In this document: positions 17,583 through 27,154 of the stretch, one piece after another
Numbering within the stretch: the first letter of the stretch is position 1
Layout of the letters: each line of letters begins with the position of its first letter
Assembly (NCBI RefSeq): GCF_001238275.1
Contig: NZ_LGTB01000007.1
Span: 1-64,000, forward strand
Length of the DNA stretch: 64,000 bases
Origin: Bradyrhizobium viridifuturi
Lineage (GTDB): Bacteria; Pseudomonadota; Alphaproteobacteria; Rhizobiales; Xanthobacteraceae
Direction of reading: 5' to 3'
Notes under the pieces: generated by a model
Seen by the model: only the letters and a program-made list of their open reading frames with translations
Database searches by the model: none
What the model was told of the DNA's origin: nothing
Translations under genes and position numbers: made by a program

Positions 17583-19403
17583 CTAGCGCGCGCCGAAGAA
17601 CGCTGTCTTCTGGGTCTCCTCGGCCTGCAACCTGGCGCGCACGCGCATCAAATCCTTCCAGCCGATATAGCCGACCAGGCGCTGGTCCTCGCGCGAGATC
17701 ACGGGCAGGTGCGAGACGTTGACCTGCATCAGCCGGTCGGCCAGCCGGTCGAGAAATTCGTCGGGGTAGGCGACGGTGATCTTGCTCCCGGTCAAAAGCT
17801 GGCCGAGCGTCGCGGTGCGATGCTTGCCGGCGCGACGCCAGCGCAGCACGGACGGTGGATCGATCACGCCAAGCACGTGATGGTTGGTGTCGATGACCGG
17901 GAAGCTCGGATGACCGGTCTTCGGGTTGGTCAGGAAGGCTGCCGCGCCGTGCAGCGTCATGGTGTCGGCGACGGTCTCGACCGCCTTGGTCATGACGTCG
18001 CGCACGCGCGTCAGCGCGAACGGATCGACGCGATACTCGCGCACCAGGTGGTGGCCGCGCCGAGCCACCTTCTCGGTCAGGATCGATCGCCGCATCAGCA
18101 GCACTGTGACGCCATGCGCGCTGCAGCAGGCCGCGATCAGCGGCAGCAGCACATGGGTGTTGCCGGTGAGCTCGACCGCGAAGAAGGTCGCGGTCAAGGG
18201 CGAGCGCATCGTGCCGCCCATCGTCGCCGCCATCGCCAGCAACGCCCAGAAGCCGGGACTCGCCGCCGGCAGGTATCCGCTCAGTGCCGTGCCCATCGCG
18301 CCGCCCATGATGAGCAGCGGCGCCAGCACGCCGCCCGAGGTGCCGGAGCCGAGCGCGACCGACCAGATCACGGCCTTTACCACGAGCAGCAGCAGCGCGG
18401 CCTTCAGCACCACATCGCCTTGCAGCATCGATGCGAGATTGTCGTAGCCGACGCCGAGTGCCTGCGGCTCGATCAGGCCGCCGAGGCCGACGACCAGTCC
18501 GCCGATCAGCGGCCACCACATCCAGTGGATCGGCAACTTCAGGAAGATGTCCTCGCAGCCATAGACCAGTTGAGTCAGCACGCCCGACAGCAGACCGGAG
18601 AGGATCCCGATCAGCATCCATGCGCCGAGCTGCAGCACCGAGATGTCGACGCCGCCGGTGAACGGAAACAGCGGCGCGGGCATGTGCAGGAAGGTGCGGC
18701 CGACGGCGGCCACGACGGCGGCGACGGTGACGGGAATGAAGCTGCGCGGTGTCCATTCGAACAGCAGCAGTTCGACCGCGAGCATGATCGCCGCGATCGG
18801 CGTTCCGAACACGGTGGTCATGCCGGCGGCGGCGCCGGCCACCAGCAGGGTTTTTCGCTCGTTGTCGCTGACGGGAAGCATCTGCGCGATCAGTGAGCCG
18901 ATCGCGCCGCCGGTCATGATGATCGGACCCTCGGCGCCGAACGGGCCGCCGGTGCCGATCGACACCGCCGACGACAACGGCTTGAGGATCGCCACCTTGG
19001 GGTCGAGCCGCGAACGGCCGAGCAGGATCGCCTCGATCGCTTCCGGAATGCCGTGCCCGCGGATCTTCTCGCTGCCGAACCGCGCCATCAGGCCGATGAT
19101 CAGCGCGCCCGCGACCGGCACCAGCACGGTCCACAGGCCGAGCGGCGAAGCCTGCAATTTCAGGTCGGCGAAGCTGAACCGACCGAAATAGGCGATGTTG
19201 GTGGCAAGCTTGATCAGCTGCAGCAGGCCCGCGCCGGCCAGCACGCCGGCGGCGGAGACAAACACCGCGATCGCCGAGATCACTACGACGCGCGGATCGG
19301 TGGTGAAGTCGCTCAGAAGGTGGCTGGCCTTGTCGCCGATCTTGTCGCCCATCTTGGCGCTCGTGTTGGCGGCGGCGTTCGATTTGGTGGAAATGACGCT
19401 CAT
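17583..19403 (-). CDS. ClC-type chloride channel/antiporter with C-terminal CBS pair
   Basis: 606 residues. The ClC core has the three selectivity signatures: GHGIPEAIE, GGPFGAEGPIIMTGG with the gating glutamate, and GTSGGVLAPLL. After about residue 460 come two CBS motifs (VRDVMTKAVETVADTMTLH and a second ending HLPVISREDQRLVGYI), which in this family bind adenosine nucleotides and regulate the pore. I start at the ATG at 19403; a longer open frame reaching 19646 encodes an unrelated arginine/proline-rich leader. It probably works as a Cl-/H+ exchanger in pH or osmotic balance. An A/T-rich inverted repeat lies 38-54 bases before the start. Confidence 0.92.
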   Translation of the reverse strand: MSVISTKSNAAANTSAKMGDKIGDKASHLLSDFTTDPRVVVISAIAVFVSAAGVLAGAGLLQLIKLATNIAYFGRFSFADLKLQASPLGLWTVLVPVAGALIIGLMARFGSEKIRGHGIPEAIEAILLGRSRLDPKVAILKPLSSAVSIGTGGPFGAEGPIIMTGGAIGSLIAQMLPVSDNERKTLLVAGAAAGMTTVFGTPIAAIMLAVELLLFEWTPRSFIPVTVAAVVAAVGRTFLHMPAPLFPFTGGVDISVLQLGAWMLIGILSGLLSGVLTQLVYGCEDIFLKLPIHWMWWPLIGGLVVGLGGLIEPQALGVGYDNLASMLQGDVVLKAALLLLVVKAVIWSVALGSGTSGGVLAPLLIMGGAMGTALSGYLPAASPGFWALLAMAATMGGTMRSPLTATFFAVELTGNTHVLLPLIAACCSAHGVTVLLMRRSILTEKVARRGHHLVREYRVDPFALTRVRDVMTKAVETVADTMTLHGAAAFLTNPKTGHPSFPVIDTNHHVLGVIDPPSVLRWRRAGKHRTATLGQLLTGSKITVAYPDEFLDRLADRLMQVNVSHLPVISREDQRLVGYIGWKDLMRVRARLQAEETQKTAFFGAR

Positions 19404-19440
19404 TGGCGGCGCAGGGCTCGGGTGAGAGGATGCCGGCGTA

Positions 19441-19457
19441 ATATCGTATTGCGATAT
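19441..19457. promoter_or_regulatory. Inverted repeat, candidate operator upstream of the ClC gene
   Basis: ATATCG-TATTG-CGATAT, six-base perfect arms in a very A/T-rich patch (19438-19466) within otherwise G/C-rich DNA. It lies in the 313-base gap between the divergent ClC (start 19403) and CYTH-CHAD (start 19717) genes, close to the ClC start. This is where a regulator or an A/T-rich promoter would be. No regulator gene is adjacent, so the binding protein is unknown. The rest of the gap shows nothing else I can support. Confidence 0.4.
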
Positions 19458-19716
19458 AATTACAAGCGTGGCCTCGGATGGCGGCGTTGCAGGCGCCTGC
19501 GAGCCGCCGGCCCGCGGGTTCCCGGCCGTGCGGCCGGCTTGCTCGCGGAGAACGAAGCGCGAGGGAGGCGGTCCTTCCCCCGGATAGCGGCGCAATTCCC
19601 TGCAACGTGACCGCGTGGATTCGGCTACAATTCGCAGCCAACGCACGCTGCCATGCCAGGGATTTGGCTTGTCATGGTCATGAAACCTTCATAAACCAGC
19701 GCCGGGGGCGATATCA

Positions 19717-21306
19717 TTGAATGGACGGCGGCCGGTCGTGACCGAGGCGGGCACTGCCATTGCTGTCACGCATGGCGATCAGACGGAATTCGAACTCAAG
19801 CTGCTTGCGCCGCAAGGAAGCCTCGAAAAGCTGCGTGAGGCGCCCTGCATCGTGCAGCACGCGCGCAATCGCGGTGCATTTCACAGGCTGGAAACAGTGT
19901 ATTACGATACGGCCGAGCACCTGCTGTTCCAGCATGGCATGTCGCTGCGTGTGCGGCGCAGCGGCAAGACCTTCATCCAGACGCTAAAGCTTTCACCCAA
20001 TGGCGGGCAGCCGCTAATGCGCCGCCAATGGGAGATGCCGGTTGAGGGCATGGCCCCCGATCTGGCGCGGCTCCCCGCCGACGAGGTCGGCGATCCCATT
20101 GCCGCGCTGAGCAACGATGCGCTGGTGCCGGTGTTCGAGACAAAGGTGCGCCGGCACGCCCGGCAACTCGACCTGCCCGATGCCTCGGTTGAAGTCGCAT
20201 TCGACGAGGGGACGATCGAGGCCGCTTCGCGCCAGGAGGTCCTGTCGGAAATCGAGATTGAACTGAAGAGCGGCAATGCTGGCGTCCTGTTCGACCTAGG
20301 AACGCAGTTGCTCGACGCGGCGCCGCTGCAGATCGGCACGCGAAGCAAGGCGGAACGTGGCTATGCGCTGGCGTTCGATGTCGCGCCATCCGCGGTGAAG
20401 GCCGAGGCGTCGGACATCACCGCGGATCACGTGGTCGACGACGTCATCGCACTGCTGGTGGGTTCCTGCTGGCATCATCTGTTGAAGAATCACGCGGTGG
20501 CCGAGCAGGGGGCGGACCCCGAAGGCGTGCACCAGATGCGCGTGGCCTTGCGGCGCCTGCGCACGATCTGTGCGCTGTTCCGGCGCGACATTCCATCGCC
20601 GGCATTTCTGACCGTCAACAGCGAAGCAAAATGGCTGATGCGGCAACTCGGCAAGGCGCGGGATTGGGACGTGTTCGCCGAGACGACGATCACCCGCCTG
20701 GTCAAGGCGGTTCCGGATATCGATCTCGGCGGCCTCCGCCAGGCGGTCGAGCAGCGCCAGAAATCGAGCTACGGCGCCTTGCATGGCGTTTTGGCCGATC
20801 CCCGTTGCAGCCGCTTCCTGCTCTCGCTGGGGCAGTTGGTGGAACGTCGCAGCTGGCGCAACGAGATCGACAGCGAAGCGCTGGCGATCCTGTCGCAACC
20901 GATGCCGGTGCTTGCCGATCGAATTCTGCAGCGGTTGCATCGCAAGACATTGAAGCGTGGTGCGCGCTTCCGTCGGCTAGATATTCATGCGCAGCACAAT
21001 CTGAGGATCAACCTCAAGAAGTTGCGCTATGCGGCCGAGTTCTTCCTGCCACTTTATGCCGCCCACGCGCCGGCGAAGCGCTACGTGAAGCGGCTTGCCA
21101 GGTTGCAGAACAGCCTCGGGCGGGTGTGCGACATCGGCAGCACGCGGGTGCTGCTCCATACGGTCGCGCAGGACGATCAGCCCGCGCTGCATCTCGGCAT
21201 CGGAGCGATGGCCGGCTGGCTGGCCCGCGATCAGATCGTGGTGACCAAAACGCTGCGCAAGAGCTGGCAGCGGTTCAAGACGACCCCCGTGTTCTGGGGC
21301 CGGTGA
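19717..21306 (+). CDS. CYTH and CHAD domain protein (inorganic triphosphatase-like)
   Basis: 529 residues. The N-terminal CYTH domain carries the diagnostic E-x-E-x-K triphosphate-tunnel motif as EFELK at residues 24-28, then VYYDT, LRVRRSG, TLKLSP and EIEIELKSG. From about residue 235 a CHAD domain follows, an all-helical conserved-histidine domain that binds polyphosphate (VHQMRVALRRLRTICALFRR, LRINLKKLRYAAEFF, LQNSLGRVCD). Ygif-like proteins of this layout hydrolyse tripolyphosphate. The TTG at 19717 has GGGGGCG eight bases upstream; a GTG at 19738 is a possible alternative. It converges on an MFS gene with only 14 bases between stops. Confidence 0.9.
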   Translation: MNGRRPVVTEAGTAIAVTHGDQTEFELKLLAPQGSLEKLREAPCIVQHARNRGAFHRLETVYYDTAEHLLFQHGMSLRVRRSGKTFIQTLKLSPNGGQPLMRRQWEMPVEGMAPDLARLPADEVGDPIAALSNDALVPVFETKVRRHARQLDLPDASVEVAFDEGTIEAASRQEVLSEIEIELKSGNAGVLFDLGTQLLDAAPLQIGTRSKAERGYALAFDVAPSAVKAEASDITADHVVDDVIALLVGSCWHHLLKNHAVAEQGADPEGVHQMRVALRRLRTICALFRRDIPSPAFLTVNSEAKWLMRQLGKARDWDVFAETTITRLVKAVPDIDLGGLRQAVEQRQKSSYGALHGVLADPRCSRFLLSLGQLVERRSWRNEIDSEALAILSQPMPVLADRILQRLHRKTLKRGARFRRLDIHAQHNLRINLKKLRYAAEFFLPLYAAHAPAKRYVKRLARLQNSLGRVCDIGSTRVLLHTVAQDDQPALHLGIGAMAGWLARDQIVVTKTLRKSWQRFKTTPVFWGR

Positions 21307-21320
21307 GGCCTTCAGTCGAT

Positions 21321-22553
21321 CTAACGGGACTGCGCCTGGACCGCCATCGTAGATGCCTGCGGCTTGCGCTCGGTGACCAGCGCGAGCAGCACGGTCAGCA
21401 CCATGAAGACCACCGAGGCGCCAAATACCCAATGCGGCATGTGCTGGTCCATGATCCAGCCGAACAGCAGCGGACTGACGATGCCGCCGAAGTTGAAGCC
21501 GGTCGAGACAATGCCGAAGGCGCGGCCGGCGGCACCGGGCGGCGCCGCATTGCGCACCATCATGTCTCGGGACGGCGCGATCACGCCGCCGAGGAATCCG
21601 GCAAGCCCCATCGCGAGCGTCAGCGCCACCGGTGGCAGGTTCATCAGCGCGATCAGCAGCACCAGCACGGCATTGACCGCGAAGCAGGCCGCGGCGAGCT
21701 GGCTGTGGCGATGGGTCCAGTCGGCGAGATAGCCGCCGGCCAGCACGCCCGCGGCGCTGGCGCCGAGGAATGCGGTCAGCGCGATGTTGGCGGTCGAGAA
21801 CGACGCGCCGTAACCACCCATCAGTGCGACCACGCCGAAATTGTTGATGCCGGAGGTCGACAGGCTGAGCAGCGTGAAGAAGGCGGTCAGCACCATCAGC
21901 GCCGGCGTGATCACGCTGGCCTTCGGTGCGGCGTCGTCCTTGGCCTTGGTCTTGTTGGCGCCGGCATCGGGAATGCCGAGCACGATCAGGAACAACGCCA
22001 CCAGCGGACCGACTGCGCCGGCCACGATCAGCGCGCCGAGACCGCCGATCGAGGCGACCAGCGCCGCCATGATCGCGGGCGCGACCGCGCCGCCGAGGAA
22101 GCCGGCAAAGGTGTGGATCGAGAACGCGCGGCCCATCCGCGCCTCGTCCATATGGGCCGAAAGGATGGCGTAGTCGGCCGGATGATAGACGCTGTTGGCA
22201 AGGCCGAGCAGCACGGCGCAGACGATCAGCGAAGTATAGCTCAGATGCAGGCCGAGCCCGATCAGCGCGCAGCCGCCGACGGTCAGTCCGACCAACAGGA
22301 TCTTGCGCGCGCCGATATGGTCGGCGAGGTATCCGATCGGCGCCTGGGTCAGGCCGGAGACCACCGCAAACACCGTCAGCGCGAAGCCGAGCTCGACATA
22401 GCCGACGCCGAGCTGCTGCTTCAGGAACGGGAACAGCATCGGCAGCACGAAGATATGGAAATGGCTGACCCAATGGGCGACCGAAATCCCGGTCAGGGTG
22501 CGCAGCGCGCTGTCGGCCTTCGCTTGCTGCGGTGCGGCCAGAATATCGACCAT
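21321..22553 (-). CDS. MFS transporter, Fsr-like
   Basis: 410 residues, twelve predicted helices. The early SVAHWVSHFHIFVLPMLFPF and the conserved VYHPADYAILS / GRAFSIHTFAGFLGG segments resemble fosmidomycin-resistance (Fsr) type permeases. A soluble linker of charged residues near residue 215 (NKTKAKDDAAPKAS) separates the halves. The ATG at 22553 is chosen because the frame continuing to 22676 encodes a hydrophilic leader with no ribosome site. Substrate unknown; export of a small anionic compound is plausible from the family. It stands alone, divergent from the ATP-grasp gene. Confidence 0.87.
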   Translation of the reverse strand: MVDILAAPQQAKADSALRTLTGISVAHWVSHFHIFVLPMLFPFLKQQLGVGYVELGFALTVFAVVSGLTQAPIGYLADHIGARKILLVGLTVGGCALIGLGLHLSYTSLIVCAVLLGLANSVYHPADYAILSAHMDEARMGRAFSIHTFAGFLGGAVAPAIMAALVASIGGLGALIVAGAVGPLVALFLIVLGIPDAGANKTKAKDDAAPKASVITPALMVLTAFFTLLSLSTSGINNFGVVALMGGYGASFSTANIALTAFLGASAAGVLAGGYLADWTHRHSQLAAACFAVNAVLVLLIALMNLPPVALTLAMGLAGFLGGVIAPSRDMMVRNAAPPGAAGRAFGIVSTGFNFGGIVSPLLFGWIMDQHMPHWVFGASVVFMVLTVLLALVTERKPQASTMAVQAQSR

Positions 22554-22725
22554 GTCTGCGACAACCCACTTTTTCCAAGGCCCGGCAGGGCGGCCCGAAA
22601 ATAGAGGCTGGCCGCTAATTGTCCATGAACGCAGGCGCATGGCTGCCCCCGGCGCGGGCGTGCCGGATCGACACATGCGGCATTAAAGGCGGCGACAAAG
22701 TGCGGCCGCGCGGTGATGATCGGCC

Positions 22726-24015
22726 ATGATCGACGCCAAAAAGCCGCTCCGCGTGCTGGTGTCGGAGGGCTCCAGCACCTCCGGCCGCGAGGCGATCACG
22801 ATCCTGGGGCTGGCCGGCCATCATGTCGAGGTCTGCGATCCCTCGCGCTGGTGCCTGGCGCGCTATTCCCGTTTCGTCCGCAAATACCACCATTGCCCGC
22901 CTTTGCGCACCGATCCGGCCGGCTTCCTGCGCTTCGTCGAGCAACTGTTGGCGTCGCAGCATTTCGATGTGCTGCTGCCGACCCATGAGCAGGGCTTCGT
23001 CTTCGCCCGCGCAGCGGCGCGGCTGACATCGCGCACCGGCCTCGCGCTGCCGGAGTTCGCCTCCTATCGCGCCGTGCACGGCAAGGCGGGCTTCAGCCGG
23101 CTGCTCGACCAGCTCGGCCTGCCGCAGCCGCCGACCCGGATTGTGAATTCGGCCGAGGAGCTGCGCGACGGCCTGCGGTTTCCATCTGTTGTCAAGACCT
23201 CGGTCGGCACCGCGAGCCGCGGCATCTGGTTCGTGCGCGACGCCGGCGATCTCAATCGCGCGCTCTACGATCTCGAATCCTCGGGCGATTTTGCCGGCGA
23301 AGTGCTGGCGCAGGATCTCATCACCGGCACGGTCGAGAAGGCGCAGTCGGTGTTCTGCCGCGGCACGCTCGTTGGCTTCCACGCCTATCGGCAGATCGCG
23401 GCCGGGGTCGGCGGCGGCGAGGCGATCAAGGAGAGCGTGAGCCGGCCGGCGATCTGCGCCGCGCTCGAGACCATCGGTGCGCATCTCGGCTGGCACGGCG
23501 CGCTCTCGGTCGACGTCATCATGCCGCTCGACAGCGCAACGCCGCTGTTGATCGACTGTAACCCGCGGCTGGTCGAGCCCATGAACGCCTATCAGTCGGG
23601 CACCGATCTGGTCGATCTCTTGCTGCGGGTCTCGCGCGGCGAGACGCCGGCGCCGCTCGCCGAGAGCCGCGCCGGGGTGCGGACGCATTTGGCGATGCAG
23701 GCGCTGCTCGGCAGCGCCTCGCGCGACGGCACGCGGCGCGACCTGATCCGGGAATGCGGCCGCATCGCCGCGGGCGAAGGCCTCTATCAGGGCAGCGCCG
23801 AGGAATTGACACCGGTCCGGATCGACTGGCTCAGCGCCGTACCGCTTGGGATAACGGCCGCGCTGCTGCTGGCATCACCGCCGATCGCCGCATCGCTGGC
23901 GCGCGGCGGCTTTGGTGCGCACCTGCTCGATCGCGGGAGTATCAGGAAGATCGAGGGGGAGGATTTTTTAAACGGTGCCTCACCGCGTCGTCCTGGCGAA
24001 AGCCAGGACCCATAG
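22726..24015 (+). CDS. ATP-grasp domain protein
   Basis: 429 residues. It starts with a pre-ATP-grasp Rossmann-like domain (RVLVSEGSSTSGREAITILG), followed by the ATP-grasp fold: PSVVKTSVGTASRGIWFV (ATP lysine and loop), AQDLITGTVEKAQSVFC, GALSVDVIMP and the metal-binding LLIDCNPRLVEPMNAY. Such proteins ligate a carboxylate to an amine or thiol; the closest functional context is carbamoyl-phosphate-synthetase-like or peptide ligases, but I cannot assign a substrate. The last roughly ten codons (RRPGESQDP) lie inside a family A repeat, so the C-terminus was probably extended when the repeat inserted. No operon partner. Confidence 0.87.
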   Translation: MIDAKKPLRVLVSEGSSTSGREAITILGLAGHHVEVCDPSRWCLARYSRFVRKYHHCPPLRTDPAGFLRFVEQLLASQHFDVLLPTHEQGFVFARAAARLTSRTGLALPEFASYRAVHGKAGFSRLLDQLGLPQPPTRIVNSAEELRDGLRFPSVVKTSVGTASRGIWFVRDAGDLNRALYDLESSGDFAGEVLAQDLITGTVEKAQSVFCRGTLVGFHAYRQIAAGVGGGEAIKESVSRPAICAALETIGAHLGWHGALSVDVIMPLDSATPLLIDCNPRLVEPMNAYQSGTDLVDLLLRVSRGETPAPLAESRAGVRTHLAMQALLGSASRDGTRRDLIRECGRIAAGEGLYQGSAEELTPVRIDWLSAVPLGITAALLLASPPIAASLARGGFGAHLLDRGSIRKIEGEDFLNGASPRRPGESQDP

Positions 24016-24117
24016 CCACCGCAGCTGATCGTCGACTGGGCTGTGGCCCCAGCCGAACTCAGCCATCACCATCGGTGGTTATGGGTCCCGGGTCGCGCTT
24101 CGCTTGCCCGGGACGAC
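23998..24117. repeat. Family A palindromic repeat, copy 2
   Basis: Same 120-bp layout as at 8358-8477: left hairpin GTCCTGGCGAAAGCCAGGAC, then CCCATAGCCACCG, a variable centre, GGTGGTTATGGGTCCCGG and a right hairpin ending GGGACGACA. The left end supplies the last six codons and the stop of the ATP-grasp gene. Confidence 0.85.
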
Positions 24118-24141
24118 AAAAGGAGAAATCTCGTCTCGTCC

Positions 24142-24312
24142 TCACAACGGCTCATCATCATTGCCGTAGCGGTCCAGCTTCGGCGTGGCGATGTCGCCAT
24201 CCTCGTAATAATCGTCATCCTGGGCGGCTCGTGGCGGAGGCTTCTTCGCCGGGTCGTCGGTCTTGTCCTTGATCCTGTCGCCGCCCTTGCTCGTCTTTCC
24301 GGCCTTGGCCAT
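24142..24312 (-). CDS. Small acidic/lysine-rich hypothetical protein
   Basis: 56 residues from the ATG at 24312, which follows CAGGGGAAACGC (GGGGA ribosome site). The N-terminal half is lysine-rich (MAKAGKTSKGGDRIKDK), the middle has prolines, and the C-terminal half is acidic (QDDDYYEDGDIA). It has no hydrophobic core and is probably disordered. I recognise no family. Good ribosome site, codon usage like neighbours and position between two repeats favour a real gene. Function unknown. Confidence 0.6.
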   Translation of the reverse strand: MAKAGKTSKGGDRIKDKTDDPAKKPPPRAAQDDDYYEDGDIATPKLDRYGNDDEPL

Positions 24313-24425
24313 GCGTTTCCCCTGCACGGGTCAAATCAGCTGCCGGAACTCTACTCCAGTTCCCGGGCGCTTGTAACGTAAGCAAACGGTGCGGCGGGAT
24401 CACCCGCCGCACCGCGCTTTGTTCG

Positions 24426-24472
24426 AGCATGATCTTTTCGAAAAACCGGTCCCCACTTTTCCGGATCATGCT
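24426..24472. repeat. Family C palindromic repeat, copy 1 (47 bp)
   Basis: AGCATGATCTTTTCG at one end and CGGATCATGCT at the other form an imperfect stem. A second copy of the same 47-bp length is at 40342-40388. This copy abuts the btuB stop codon and may form its transcript end. Confidence 0.8.
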
Positions 24473-26736
24473 CTAGAACGTCGCGCCGGCCTTGACCATG
24501 TAGGTGCGGCCGGGCAGCGGGTAGGCCGAGAAGCGGCCGGCCGTGAACGAGCTCGCGATGGCGTAGTCGTAGTACAGCGCGTTGAACAAATTGTTCACGC
24601 TGAGCGACCAGAAGAAGCGGTCAACCTGCCCGCTCAGCTTCAAATCGGCGGTGGCGTTGCCGGGAATCCGGCTCTGGGTGTTGGCCTGATCGTTGTCCAT
24701 GATGCGCGAGCTCCAGGCCCGCACCGTGGCGTCGAACACCAGATAGTTCTGCCAGATATTCCAGGTCACACCGATGTTGCCGGTATAGCGCGACACCAGC
24801 GGCACGTCGTTGCCGGCCCACATGCCTTCGCGGAAGACGGCGCGGGTGATCGCCATGCCGCCGCGCAGGGTCACGGTGTCGCTGACCTTGAGCGAGGCGC
24901 TGCTCTCTGAGCCGTAGCGGCGGGTCGGATCGAGGTTGACGTTGTAGAACAGCACCGGGTTGAAATGGATCTCGTTCTCGAGGTCCATCAGATAGACGCT
25001 GGTCTCGACCTGAAACAGATTGGTCTTGACCCGAAAGCCGCCTTCGACGTCCTCTGACGTCTGGGTCTTGAGCTGGAAGTTCTGCGGGATCGGCGCGAAG
25101 GTCAGCGGATCGAAAGACGGGCCGGATGCGACGCGCTCATCGACATCGGGGGTGCGGAAGGCGCGGGCGGCGCGGCCGAACACCGAGAACGTGTCGCTGA
25201 AGCGATGCTCGACGCCGACATGAGCCGCGTATTGCGTTTCGTTGCTGTCGAGCGGAGCCGCCTGGGTATCGAATGCGAACGGCGCGTTCGGGTCGTAGCG
25301 GTCGCGCGCCGAGACGTTGGTGTTCTGAACGCGCGCGCCGTACGAGAAGTCGGTCGTCGGCAGCAGGCCGAGCGTGTGTTGCCAGTAGCCGGCGACGGTC
25401 TGCTGATCGATATTGTAGATGTGGAAGGGGTCGACGCCCTGATAGGCGCCGCGCGCCTCGCGGAACGTCGAATCGTAATAGTCGATGCCGGTCAGGATTG
25501 TCGACGGCATTCCGAACGCGACGTTCTTGACGCTGAGCCGCGGCGTCAGCGACCAGGTCTGCAGCGCCGCATCGTTATAGGTCGAGGCGAAGCTGATGGT
25601 CGGCACGGTGCCGAAGAAGCCGCTTTGCGTCTCACGCTGCCGCCAACCACCATCGACGATGAGGTCGACGCCGTTGGTCAGCGTCTTGGTGAAGCCGGCC
25701 GTGACGCTTGATGTCTGCTGGTTGGCATAGTCGAACGGTGTCGCCGCGCCGCGGCGATCGGTGAGCAGCTCGTTGACGCCGATCGACGGATCGACCAGCC
25801 GCCCGCCGGGCAGGCCGAGTTTCTGGTCGCTGCCGGTGACGGTGAGGAAGGCGGACAGGTCCGACGTGTTGTAGTTGACGTTGCCGACCGCGCTGCGCTG
25901 GTCGAGCGCGTTGTTGACACGGTAGCCGTCGGACTTGATGCCGTGGCCGTAGAACGATGTGGACCAGGGTCCGGAATTGAGCGCCGCGGACACGGCCGCC
26001 ATGCGGGTGTTGAAGGAACCGAACCCGCCTTCGGCCCGGATCGTGGCCGGCGGACCGCCGGCGCCGGTCTTGGTGATGATGTTGACCACACCGCCCACCG
26101 CGTTGTCGCCATAGAGCACCGCGCCGCTGTTGCCTCTGACGATCTCGATGCGCGCGATCGAATCGAGCGGGATCGTGGTGAGGTCGAAGCCGGCCTTGTC
26201 GACATCGTTGAGGCGGCGGCCGTTGAGCAGGAACAGGGTATTGTCGGAGGCGAACGCGCCGAAGCCACGCAGGTCGACCGAGGTCTTGGCGCCGTTCGGT
26301 CCGCCGTAAAGCGATTGCAGCTGCACGCCCGGCACCTGCGCGAGAATCTCGGGCAGCGACTGCACCGGCGAATGCGCGATGTCGTCGGCGGTGATCACGG
26401 TCGAGGAGGAGCCGACGATGCCGGCGAACTGGCGGCCGCCATCCGCGCCGCCTGCTCCGGTGGCGAGGCCGGCCCCGGTCGTGCCCGATCCGCTTCCGCT
26501 GCCCGTGTCGTTGCTCTGGGTGGTGCCCGGCGCCGGGCGCCGTGGCGCCGGCGTTTCGTCAGCCGCCGGCTTGGCGCGCGTAACATTCTGGTCGCCCGGT
26601 TTGGTGACTTCGATCGCGGGCAGCTGATCGGGAGCGGGCGCCTGCTGCGCCTGCGCGGTCGAGACGATGATCGTCGGCACGATCATCGTCGACGCGAGCA
26701 GAAACGCGCGGCGCGACGGGACGGGAAGGGGAACAT
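24473..26736 (-). CDS. btuB: TonB-dependent outer-membrane receptor, probable BtuB (corrinoid uptake)
   Basis: About 754 residues when repaired. The plug has GSSSTVITADDIAHSPVQSLPEILAQVPGVQLQSL and the plug-barrel junction IARIEIVRGNSGAVLYGDNAVGGVVNIIT. The 22-strand barrel ends in a C-terminal aromatic residue (MVKAGATF), as BamA substrates do. The cobalamin riboswitch directly upstream and the divergent btuCDF genes identify the ligand as B12 or another corrinoid. The first ATG in the main frame (26686) leaves a stunted leader without a ribosome site. The ATG at 26736 has GAGG at the right distance and gives a normal signal peptide (FPFPSRRAARFLLAS) if one base missing near 26700 is restored. 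I therefore set the start at 26736 and regard the frame break as a probable sequence error. Confidence 0.9.
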
Positions 26737-26844
26737 AGGCGAGACCTCGGCAACGTCAGTGGCACGTCACCGCGAACCAGTCTCACCATGTGCTTGCAGC
26801 ATCAGGTGAAGCTCATGCCTGTACTCCCCGACCGGCATCCTCGC

Positions 26845-27030
26845 GTGTGACCACGGCTGACGGCAGGTCTCCTGGCTCGCGGGTCGTTACCCTTCGTCGC
26901 CTTCCCAGGACCGAGTTTCCCAGTGGCATCTGACGAAGGATTCACCGCATACAGTTGCGGGGGCAGCCGCGGCCTTGGGGAAGTTTCCCCGCACCGCATT
27001 CCCTTTTCATCTCATCAAAGAACCGTCATG
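26845..27030 (-). promoter_or_regulatory. Cobalamin (AdoCbl) riboswitch upstream of btuB
   Basis: Read on the minus strand, all conserved blocks of the B12 riboswitch occur in order: AAAAGGGAATGCGGTG near 27005-26990, the B12-box region CTGCCCCCGCAACTGTA near 26967-26951, ATGCCACTGGGAA near 26930, GGGAAGGCGACGAAGG near 26905, and AGCCAGGAGACCTGCC at 26877-26862. It is oriented toward btuB, about 110-125 bases before its start, so B12 binding should lower receptor expression by hiding the ribosome site or terminating transcription. The divergent btuC start is about 125 bases from its 5' end. Confidence 0.95.
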
Positions 27031-27154
27031 TTCATCTAGGGTTCGGCCGCGCAGCAAAGTCAATCCGGCGGAAGTCGGGCAAGGACCGCACGGCCACGGT
27101 TTTTGTCGAGTGTCGCTTGTCTGCCACGGCGATCGCTGTAAGAGCATGGGTCCA

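Noticed and set aside
17482..19641. 719-codon minus-strand frame overlapping the ClC gene
   Set aside because: Same strand but another frame, arginine-rich throughout, no domain; the ClC frame is conserved.
26802..26999. 65-codon minus-strand frame
   Set aside because: It lies within the cobalamin riboswitch and has no coding features.
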